Positions 8,135 through 14,664 of a stretch of DNA of 64,000 bases are shown here, piece by piece. Position numbers and translations under genes: made by a program. Source of the DNA: Quadrisphaera sp. RL12-1S (lineage in GTDB: Bacteria; Actinomycetota; Actinomycetes; Actinomycetales; Quadrisphaeraceae). Position 1 is the stretch's first letter. Each line of letters opens with the position of its first letter. The stretch lies in assembly GCF_014270065.1 (NCBI RefSeq), contig NZ_JACNME010000012.1, positions 62,001 through 126,000 on the forward strand, written 5' to 3'. The notes below the pieces were generated by a model. That model did not search any database, was not told the origin of the DNA, and saw only the letters and a program-made list of their open reading frames with translations.

Positions 8135-8140
8135 ACAGTA
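8135..8140 (-). promoter_or_regulatory. Minus-10 box TACTGT of the leaderless WcbI-glycosyltransferase operon
   Basis: On the minus strand TACTGT is followed by TCTGGAG (7 nt) and then GTG at 8127. It lies in the 85-bp region shared with the divergent glycosyltransferase gene at 8213. Confidence 0.6.
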
Positions 8141-8212
8141 GGGGCGTGCGACCGTCCGGCCAGTCGGCCGACCACGGCGGGCGCAGGGGGGCCGAGGTGG
8201 TTGCATCGAGGC

Positions 8213-9451
8213 GTGACGCCCCGCTCGCCGAGCCGCCCCACCGCCCTCGGCGCAGCGATCTCCCCCGTGGTCTCCCCCGTCGCCTCGGGCCGGCGGCTGA
8301 CGGTCGCCGTCCTCGGTCCGAGCCGCTACCCCATCGCGGAGCCGTACTCGGGCGGCCTGGAGTCGTTCGTCGGCGGGCTGGTGACGGGGCTGCGCGCGCG
8401 GGGGCACCGGGTGCTGCTGTTCGCCGCGGCCGGGTCCAGCGCGGCGCAGCCGGAGCTGCTGGCCGGTGGCGGGTGGCGCCCGGACGAGCTGTCCCGGCAG
8501 GACACCTCGATGCCCGCCGAGGCCTTCCTGCGCGAGCACCACGCGCACCTGAACGTGCTGACGGCGCTGCGCACCACGTACGCGCACGAGGTGGACGTGG
8601 TGCACAACAACTCCCTGCACCACCTGCCGCTGTCGATGGCCGACACACTGCCGTTCCCCACCCTCACCACGCTGCACACCCCGCCCACGCCGTGGCTGAC
8701 CTCGGCGCTGGACGCCGGGGGCTCCTCGCACGCGTTCTCCAGCGTCAGCCGGTACACCGCGCGGCAGTGGGCGCCCTGGGTGGGCTCCGCCGACGTCGTG
8801 CACAACGGGGTGGACCCGCGCCGCTGGCCGCTCGGCCCGGGCGGCGGCGGGCTGCTGTGGTTCGGGCGGATCGTGCCGGAGAAGGCCCCGCACCTGGCGC
8901 TGGCCGCGGCCGCGGCCGCGGGGCACCACCTGCACCTGGTGGGCCCGGTGCTGGACCGGCACTACTTCTCCGCCTACGTGGCCCCCCACCTGGGCGCCGC
9001 CGCCACCTGGCACGGCCACCTCGGCGGCGACGACCTCGTGCGCGCGGTCGGTGCGGCCAGCGCCGTGCTCGTGACGCCCGCGTGGGACGAGCCGTTCGGC
9101 CTGGTGGCCGCCGAGGCCGCCATGTGCGGCACCCCCGTGGTGGCCTTCGACCGCGGCGGCCTGTCCGAGGTGCTGCGCCTGGGCGCGGGCCAGCAGGTGG
9201 GCGCGGTGGTCCCGCCCGACGACATCCTCGCGATGGCCGCGGCCATCGACCCCGTGCTCTCCCTCGACCGCCGCGCCGTGCGCGCGGCGGCGCTGGCCCA
9301 CCTGTCGTCCGACGCGATGGTCGACGGCTACGAGCAGCTGCTCCTGGACGTCGCGGCGTCCGGCCCGGTGTCCGGCGCTCTGTCCAGCACTCTGTCCGGC
9401 GGCAGGGGCCTGGGGCCCGCGAGCGACCAGGTGTCGGTCGCGGCGTCGTAG
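8213..9451 (+). CDS. Glycosyltransferase family 4 protein
   Basis: A GT-B enzyme of about 412 aa. RLTVAVLGPSRYPIAEPYSGGLESFVGGL gives the N-terminal acceptor domain. LLWFGRIVPEKAPHLAL opens the donor domain. EPFGLVAAEAAMCGTPVVAF carries the catalytic E-x7-E pattern, followed by GGLSEVL. I prefer the GTG at 8213 (TTGCAT box 6 nt upstream); a TTG at 8201 in the same frame is possible. It is divergent from the WcbI operon. Its last 124 bp overlap the 3' end of the convergent GT2 gene, an unusually long antisense overlap. Donor sugar unknown. Confidence 0.85.
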   Translation: MTPRSPSRPTALGAAISPVVSPVASGRRLTVAVLGPSRYPIAEPYSGGLESFVGGLVTGLRARGHRVLLFAAAGSSAAQPELLAGGGWRPDELSRQDTSMPAEAFLREHHAHLNVLTALRTTYAHEVDVVHNNSLHHLPLSMADTLPFPTLTTLHTPPTPWLTSALDAGGSSHAFSSVSRYTARQWAPWVGSADVVHNGVDPRRWPLGPGGGGLLWFGRIVPEKAPHLALAAAAAAGHHLHLVGPVLDRHYFSAYVAPHLGAAATWHGHLGGDDLVRAVGAASAVLVTPAWDEPFGLVAAEAAMCGTPVVAFDRGGLSEVLRLGAGQQVGAVVPPDDILAMAAAIDPVLSLDRRAVRAAALAHLSSDAMVDGYEQLLLDVAASGPVSGALSSTLSGGRGLGPASDQVSVAAS

Positions 9452-10329
9452 TCCACCAGGCCGTCGGCGCGGAAGGCCTCCAGCCAACCGGTCATCGGCC
9501 ACCAGCCCCAGCGGCGGCGGAACACCGCCCCGTTGCGCACGACGGCCGCCAGGTGCTGCACCGGCGGGCTCGACACCGGGTGGTGCTGGTGGTGGGCGTG
9601 GGCGCCGCCCACCCAGAACAGGGACCCGCCGAGGTCGCGCACGGTGGCGGCGACGTCGGTGTCCTCCCCGCCGTAGCCGGTGTACTCCTCGCAGAAGCCG
9701 CCGAAGCGCTGCCAGTCGCGCGCGGTCACCGCGAACGACAGGGACCAGAACAGCCACCACTGGTCCTCACCGGCCAGCAGCACCTGCCCGTCGGGCGGAG
9801 AGGGACGCGCGGCGTGCGGCGCCGCGGCCCCGGGCAGCGCCGCCAGGTCCGCCGGCCCGGTGACCCGCACGTGCGGCGGCAGGTACGCGACCGGCCCGCA
9901 CAGCAGCGACGGCCCCGCGGCCGCGCGGACCTCCCGCGACGCCGAGGCCCGCTGGTAGGTGGCCACGAGCTCGGGCGAGGGGACGCAGTCGACGTCGAGG
10001 AGCACCAGCAGCTCAGCGCCGTGCGCGACGGCCGCCGCGGCGGCCGCGTTGCGGGCGCGGGCCAGCGGCAGCTCCCCCGCTCCCTCCCCGCGGTCGGGGC
10101 CGTCAGCGTCGACGTCGACGTCGACGACGACGCGCCGCGTGCCGGCCGCCGCAGGCACCTCGTCCAGCACCGAGCGGACCACCGGGTCGCCCATGGTGGC
10201 GACCACGTGCAGCTCCGGCGGTGAGGTCTGCGCCGCCAGGCCGTGCAGCTGGCCGCGCAGGTGGTCGTGGCGCCCCGCCACGATCGTCTGGACCGCCGTC
10301 CTCGCCGTCCCCGTCGTCCCCGTCGTCAC
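9328..10329 (-). CDS. Glycosyltransferase family 2 protein
   Basis: A 333-aa GT-A enzyme. The metal-binding motif is ELLVLLDVDCVPSPELV near residue 110, and the later acceptor motif is FCEEYTGYGGEDTDVAATV. The tail is unusual in having a His-rich AHAHHQHHP segment followed by GWWPMTGWLEAF. Compared with classic GT2 proteins the N-terminal Rossmann segment carries an acidic insert (VVVDVDVDADG). GTG at 10329 overlaps the stop of the upstream MurG-like gene by 4 bp. It is the third gene of the operon 12460-9328; its 3' end overlaps the GT4 gene on the plus strand. Confidence 0.82.
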   Translation of the reverse strand: MTTGTTGTARTAVQTIVAGRHDHLRGQLHGLAAQTSPPELHVVATMGDPVVRSVLDEVPAAAGTRRVVVDVDVDADGPDRGEGAGELPLARARNAAAAAAVAHGAELLVLLDVDCVPSPELVATYQRASASREVRAAAGPSLLCGPVAYLPPHVRVTGPADLAALPGAAAPHAARPSPPDGQVLLAGEDQWWLFWSLSFAVTARDWQRFGGFCEEYTGYGGEDTDVAATVRDLGGSLFWVGGAHAHHQHHPVSSPPVQHLAAVVRNGAVFRRRWGWWPMTGWLEAFRADGLVDYDAATDTWSLAGPRPLPPDRVLDRAPDTGPDAATSRSSCS

Positions 10330-11363
10330 GCCAGCCGCCCGCCGGTGGCGGCCATCGCGTCGAGGTGGGCCGCGGCGCGCTGGGCGCCGTCACCCGGGGC
10401 CCAGCGCCGCCAGGGTCCGGCGCCCACCTCCCGGGCCCGCTCCAGCAGCGCCGGCCACTCGTGGGCCTGCGGCCAGGCGTCCAGCGCCACCAGTCCCTCG
10501 CCGCGCAGCAGCTGCGCGCGGCGCACCTGCTCTCCGAACGGCCGCTGCTGGGCGACGACGACGGCGGCGCGGCGAGCGGCGGCGACCTCCGCCACGGCGT
10601 TGTGCCCGCCGTGGACGACCACCACCTCCGCGCGCAGCAGCGAGTCCCAGACACCGTCACCAGAGGCTGACGGGGCTGGCAGGGCTGACGGCGCTGACGG
10701 CGCTGACAAGGCCGAGCCCGGCACCCGGTGCTCCCAGCGCCACCCCGGGGTGGCCTCGACGGCGGCGCGCAGGTCGGCGTCGGTGACGTCCCGCCCGCCG
10801 CTGCCCCACAGCACGAGCACGCGGCCCGGCTCGGACGCGTCCGCCGGAGCGTCGCGGCCGTCGAAGCGGGAGAACGCCCCGACGTGCAGCACGGGCGTCT
10901 CGTCGTCGTCGTCCTGGGTCCCACCGCGGGGGGCGGGCCACGGCGCCAGCAGCGCCTGGGCGAGGGAGCGGCCCAGCCGGTGCGCGGGGTCGTGGCGGTC
11001 CCCGAGCATCGCCGCCACCACCACCGGCACCCCGAGCAGGCGCACCAGCGCGGTCATCTCCACCGAGACGTCGGTGACCACCAGCTGCGGCCGCTCCCGC
11101 GCCACCCACTCGGCCACCGCGGCGCCGCGCGAGCGCAGGCCGTCGTGGTGCAGCGGCACCCAGTGCAGCGCGCCGCCGGCCGTGGCCGTGGAGCGGTCGA
11201 CCGGCTCGTCGTCGTCGCGGTCCAGCTGCACCCACTGCCCCGCGAAGCCCGCGGGCCGCGGCGCGGAGCTCAGCGCGGTGACGGGCGTGCGCAGGTGCCG
11301 GGTGATGGCCACCAGCCGCTGCAGGTGCCCCACCCCGTGGTGGTGCACGTACCAGCCGATCAC
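10326..11363 (-). CDS. MurG-like (GT28-type) glycosyltransferase
   Basis: A 345-aa GT-B protein. The N-terminus GWYVHHHGVGHLQRLVAI resembles the Gly/His-rich loop of MurG-like enzymes. The C-terminal VVVHGGHNAVAEVAAARRAAVVVAQQRPFGEQ is the GT28 donor-site motif. A stretch encoded by near-tandem CTGACGGCG-type repeats (about 10665-10715) makes a Ser/Ala/Pro linker. It is too divergent to be the essential cell-wall MurG. GTG at 11363 overlaps the previous stop (GTGA), and its own stop overlaps the next start the same way. Part of the surface-glycan operon. Confidence 0.75.
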   Translation of the reverse strand: MIGWYVHHHGVGHLQRLVAITRHLRTPVTALSSAPRPAGFAGQWVQLDRDDDEPVDRSTATAGGALHWVPLHHDGLRSRGAAVAEWVARERPQLVVTDVSVEMTALVRLLGVPVVVAAMLGDRHDPAHRLGRSLAQALLAPWPAPRGGTQDDDDETPVLHVGAFSRFDGRDAPADASEPGRVLVLWGSGGRDVTDADLRAAVEATPGWRWEHRVPGSALSAPSAPSALPAPSASGDGVWDSLLRAEVVVVHGGHNAVAEVAAARRAAVVVAQQRPFGEQVRRAQLLRGEGLVALDAWPQAHEWPALLERAREVGAGPWRRWAPGDGAQRAAAHLDAMAATGGRLA

Positions 11364-12460
11364 GCGCGGGCCGCCGAGCTGGTGAGGCGCCGGTAGAGGT
11401 CGCGGTGGGCGCCGGCCACCTCGCGGCGCTGCTCGCGGCGCTGCGCCGCGGTGGCGGCCGCGCCCGGCACGCCGTCGAGCGCGCGCCGCAGGCCGCGGGC
11501 GACGTCGTCGGGGTCGAGCAGGTCCACCTCCACCAGCGGCTGCTGCTCGTGCAGGTAGCCGGTCCGGCCCGCGAGCACGGGGGTGCCGAGGTCGTGGCAG
11601 AGCTCCAGCCAGCCCGAGTGGGTGCCGTGGCCGTAGGCGAGCACGGAGACGTCGAGGGAGCGCAGGTAGTCGCTCAGCTGCGCGTCGTCGAAGCGGTCGT
11701 GGACGTGCAGGTCGATGTCGCCGCGGTCGTGGGCCTCGCTCAGCCAGCGGGCCAGCTCCGGGTCGTGGCGGCCGAAGCCGGGGTCGAGCGCCTCGGCGTG
11801 CACGTCCACGCGCAGCCGCACCCCCGCGAGGCCCTGCACCGCGGCGGCGAGGCTCCGCAGCACCGGCACCGCCACGAGGTTGGCGCGCAGGCTCTTGAGG
11901 TGCACCCCCACGAGGCGGTCGCCCTCGGGACGGGGACCGCGGGGCCGGCCGATCTCCTCCAGCGGGGCGATGTGCGGGTGCGGCACCACGAGCGCCTCGA
12001 CGCCCCAGCGCCGGGCGACCTCCGCCGCGGCACCGGGGGTCAGCGTCACGACGGCGTCCGCCCCGGGCACCAGCACGTCGAGCAGCGCGGTGTAGGGGCG
12101 CTGGTCGGTGAGGTGGGGGTTCTCCAGGTCGTGCACCGTCAGCACCAGGGCCCTGCCGGCGCGGTGGACGGCGGTGAGGAGGTCGTGCAGCTGCTGCGGC
12201 GTGCGCCCCTCGAAGCCGAAGTGCAGGTGCAGCACGTCGAAGCGGTGGGCGTTCTCCGTCACCCACGCGGCGTCCAGCGCCGGGGAGGGCGCCCACCCGC
12301 TGCCCGGCGCCCGGGGGGACTCGAGGACGACGACGCCGGGCACGCGCGGGTCACCGGTGTGCTCGACGTAGTCGTGGTCACCGGGCACGTGCAGCACGGT
12401 GACGGCGCCGGTGGTCCCTGGCGTCGGCGTCGCCGTCGTCGGGGTGGGGTCGCCGAGCAC
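11360..12460 (-). CDS. Glycosyltransferase family 4 protein, first gene of operon
   Basis: A 366-aa GT-B enzyme: FDVLHLHFGFEGRTPQQLHDLL and LVLTVHDLENPHLTDQRPY in the N-terminal domain, then GVHLKSLRANL and a donor domain ending in VLAYGHGTHSGWLELCHDLGTPVLAGRTGYLHEQ. The family EPFG motif is replaced by GTHSGWLELC, which still offers an E-x-C/E-like pattern. GTG at 12460 has CAGACT 7 nt upstream, a weak leaderless box. It leads the operon GT4 - MurG-like - GT2. The upstream 84 bp separate it from the HD-GYP gene on the same strand. Confidence 0.8.
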   Translation of the reverse strand: MLGDPTPTTATPTPGTTGAVTVLHVPGDHDYVEHTGDPRVPGVVVLESPRAPGSGWAPSPALDAAWVTENAHRFDVLHLHFGFEGRTPQQLHDLLTAVHRAGRALVLTVHDLENPHLTDQRPYTALLDVLVPGADAVVTLTPGAAAEVARRWGVEALVVPHPHIAPLEEIGRPRGPRPEGDRLVGVHLKSLRANLVAVPVLRSLAAAVQGLAGVRLRVDVHAEALDPGFGRHDPELARWLSEAHDRGDIDLHVHDRFDDAQLSDYLRSLDVSVLAYGHGTHSGWLELCHDLGTPVLAGRTGYLHEQQPLVEVDLLDPDDVARGLRRALDGVPGAAATAAQRREQRREVAGAHRDLYRRLTSSAARA

Positions 12461-12544
12461 GTCGGGCAGTCTGCATCACGTGTTCGAACCCGGCACCCGG
12501 TCGGGCTGTCGAGGTGCGGGGGCCCCGGTCGACCGCCGCGCCGG

Positions 12545-14359
12545 TCAGCGCCCGAACACCGGCGGCAGCGTGATCCTCGGAACCGAGGTGGGTGCGGAGG
12601 AGGGCTGCGAGGTCGGCTGCGAGGTCGGCTGCGACGGTGCGACGCTCACCCGCGGCACGGTCACGGACGGCACCGAGACGGACGGCACCGAGACGGACGG
12701 CACCGACACCGGGGGCACGGTCACGGACGGCACCGAGACCGGCGGCACCGAGACGGACGGCACCGACACCGGAGGCACGGTCCCCCCCGGCACCGACACC
12801 CGAGGCACGGTCACGCCGGGCACCGAGACGGACGGCACGGACACCGACGGCCCCGACACGCCCGGCACGGACACCCCCGGCACCGACACCGACGGTCCCG
12901 CCAGCGGCACCCCGGACGACGACGCGCCGGTCCGCACCTCCGCCGCTGAGGTGCCCGCCCCAGCGGCCGACGGCGCTGCGGGCGTGCCGCCGGCGAGTGC
13001 GGCGCTGCCCGACGGGGTCCCCACAGCGCCGGACTGGCCCGCGGCGGGTGCCCCTGCGGCATCCGGTGCCGCCGCTGCGGCCGCACCGCCGGTGACGGCC
13101 GGCGTCGCGGACCGGCCGAGCGCCGGATCCGCTCCCGACCCGCTCCCGGGGGCCGCGGCGGTGCTCGGGGACGCAGCGCCGCCGTCGTCGTCCCCGAGCA
13201 CCGCTGCCACGAGCTGGGTGCGCGCGGCAGCCGTGGCCGCGGGGAGGTCGAAGGCGCCGGCCGCGGTCACCGCTCCCCCGACGCCCGCCGCGGCCACGGC
13301 CACCGCCGTCAGCGCGTGGGCGCCGGCGGTGGAGGCGGCGGAGGTCACCGCGGTGGCGGCCTGCGCGGGGGCGGCCAGGCCGAAGGGCAGGGCGGCGAGC
13401 AGCGTCGCCGGGCCGGCCACCCGGCGCAGAGAGCCGATGCCCACGCCCAGCAGGGCCCGGACGACCGCGGGGTCGAACTGCTCCCCCGCGCAGCGCGTGA
13501 TCTCAGCGCGGGCCTGCTCGGCGGTCATGGGCTTCTTGTAGGAGCGGGCGGAGGTGATGACGTCGTAGGTGTCGGCCACCGCGATGATGCGGGCTGCCAG
13601 CGAGATGTCCTCCCCCGCCAGCGCGCGGGGGTAGCCGCGGCCGTCCCAGCGCTCGTGGTGCTGCTCGACGCCGTCCAGCCAGTCGCCCAGCCAGTCGCGC
13701 AGCGGCGCCACCAGCTCACCGCCGTGGTGCGGGTGGCCCTGGAGCTGGGCCCACTCCTCCTCGCTGGGGCGCCCGGTCTTGTTGATGACCTCCACCGGCA
13801 CGTGCACCTTGCCGACGTCGTGCAGCAGCGCCACCCAGCTGAGGCGGTCGACGTCCGGCTCTGACAGGCCCAGCTCCCGGCCGATGAGCGCGGCGTAGGC
13901 CTGCACCCGCTCGCCGTGGGCGCGTGTGCGGTCGTCGTGGGCGGCGAGGGTGGCCACCAGCGCCAGCACCCGCTGGCCGGAGGCCTCTCCCCCGCGGTGG
14001 GACCCCTCCAGGGCCCCCGGTGACCAGCGGCGCCGCGCGAGGGTGAAGCGGTGCGGCACACCGTCGGGCAGCACCAGGGTGAGGCGCAGCAGCGCCGACA
14101 GCGGAGCCAGCCGTCGCAACCAGCGCGAGCACACGAACAGCGCACCGGAGGTGAGGAGCACCACCCCGCCCAGCCACAGCCACACGGGCAGCCCGAGCCG
14201 GTCCGGCGGGAGGGCGACGGCCGCCACCAGCCCCACCACCAGCGCCAGCACGAACGGGCCGACGACGACGGCGACCCGCACGGCCATCGCGAGCAGCGGG
14301 CGGGCGCGCCGGGCGGTGAGCGTCGGGTCGGCGTAGTTCTGGGTGGGACCAGTGATCAC
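12545..14359 (-). CDS. Membrane HD-GYP domain protein with C-terminal P-x-V-S/T-V pentapeptide repeats
   Basis: A 604-aa protein. Hydrophobic segments lie at about residues 25-50 and 60-78. An HD-GYP domain covers about 130-305: HGERVQAY, the LLHDVGK His-Asp pair (H180-D181), HPHHGGEL, then HHERWDGRGYP at 234-244. HD-GYP enzymes hydrolyse cyclic di-GMP. Two more hydrophobic stretches (about 315-335 and 348-368) follow, then an Ala/Gly/Ser-rich region and 17 exact-length repeats of P-x-V-S/T-V (489-573), ending in PSQPTSQPTSQPSSAP. The repeats look like an extended cell-wall-spanning stalk; that is inference. Start is a GTG with weak support. It lies just upstream of a glycan operon, so c-di-GMP control of that operon is a possibility. 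Confidence 0.82.
   Translation of the reverse strand: MITGPTQNYADPTLTARRARPLLAMAVRVAVVVGPFVLALVVGLVAAVALPPDRLGLPVWLWLGGVVLLTSGALFVCSRWLRRLAPLSALLRLTLVLPDGVPHRFTLARRRWSPGALEGSHRGGEASGQRVLALVATLAAHDDRTRAHGERVQAYAALIGRELGLSEPDVDRLSWVALLHDVGKVHVPVEVINKTGRPSEEEWAQLQGHPHHGGELVAPLRDWLGDWLDGVEQHHERWDGRGYPRALAGEDISLAARIIAVADTYDVITSARSYKKPMTAEQARAEITRCAGEQFDPAVVRALLGVGIGSLRRVAGPATLLAALPFGLAAPAQAATAVTSAASTAGAHALTAVAVAAAGVGGAVTAAGAFDLPAATAAARTQLVAAVLGDDDGGAASPSTAAAPGSGSGADPALGRSATPAVTGGAAAAAAPDAAGAPAAGQSGAVGTPSGSAALAGGTPAAPSAAGAGTSAAEVRTGASSSGVPLAGPSVSVPGVSVPGVSGPSVSVPSVSVPGVTVPRVSVPGGTVPPVSVPSVSVPPVSVPSVTVPPVSVPSVSVPSVSVPSVTVPRVSVAPSQPTSQPTSQPSSAPTSVPRITLPPVFGR
12641..12895 (-). repeat. Coding minisatellite: 17 tandem 15-bp units
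   Basis: The units encode P-x-V-S/T-V at the end of the HD-GYP protein. Unit length is constant at 15 bp; third bases and the x residue (S, G, P, R) vary. Such arrays can change copy number by slippage, so protein length may differ between strains. Confidence 0.85.
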
Positions 14360-14480
14360 GCCCCGGCTGTCGGCGCGAGGAGCGTCCGGGTTGAGCGGTC
14401 TCGGGCCGGTCCACCCGTCCGGCCCAGCGGCGCGGCGCAGCGCGCGCCGAGGGGTCCTCCGGAGCGTCTGGTGCGGGTGC

Positions 14481-14486
14481 TACTGT
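14481..14486 (+). promoter_or_regulatory. Minus-10 box TACTGT of tRNA-Leu
   Basis: TACTGT ends 13 nt before the mature tRNA 5' end, placing the start point about 6 nt upstream of it and leaving a short leader for RNase P. Confidence 0.55.
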
Positions 14487-14499
14487 CGTCCACGCACTC

Positions 14500-14587
14500 G
14501 TCCGGGTGGCGGAATAGGCAGACGCGCTAGCTTGAGGTGCTAGTGCCCGTATAGGGCGTGGGGGTTCAAGTCCCCCCTCGGACACCA
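14500..14587 (+). tRNA. tRNA-Leu (anticodon GAG)
   Basis: A class II tRNA. The acceptor arm GTCCGGG pairs with CTCGGAC (one G-T pair). The anticodon stem is CTAGC/GCTAG with loop TTGAGGT, giving anticodon GAG, which reads CUC and CUU. A long variable arm (GTGCCCGTATAGGGCGT) and a TTCAAGT T-loop follow. The CCA end is encoded (14585-14587). It is single, with no neighbouring tRNAs and no integrase beside it. Confidence 0.95.
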
Positions 14588-14588
14588 C

Positions 14589-14624
14589 GAAGAGCCCCTG
14601 ACCAGCACCGCTGGCAGGGGCTTC
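14589..14624. terminator. Hairpin terminator between tRNA-Leu and the LuxR gene
   Basis: GAAGAGCCCCTG and CAGGGGCTTC pair around an inner CCAGC-ACC-GCTGG stem, followed by TCGTC. It can serve the tRNA on the plus strand and the LuxR-type gene ending at 14665 on the minus strand. Confidence 0.75.
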
Positions 14625-14664
14625 GTCGTGCCCGGGCCGCGACGGGCCGGTGCCGGCGGGAGCC

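Noticed and set aside
6961-10224. A very long plus-strand open frame (over 1,000 codons) across the glycosyltransferase block
   Set aside because: It is antisense to several clear glycosyltransferases, is rich in Arg, Gly and His, and shows no domain; long shadow frames are expected at this GC content.
10326-11363. MurG of peptidoglycan synthesis
   Set aside because: It lies in a glycan operon without any cell-wall genes and only the general GT28 donor motif is shared.
12480-12500. TTCGAACCCGG resembling a tRNA T-arm
   Set aside because: The flanking 5-nt arms do not pair and no acceptor, D or anticodon arm is found on either strand.
12641-12895. CRISPR-like array
   Set aside because: The 15-bp units are contiguous, in frame and encode a pentapeptide; there are no spacers and no cas genes.
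14500-14587. tRNA-Leu as an integration site
   Set aside because: No duplicated tRNA 3' end and no integrase or phage gene lies within the window on either side.
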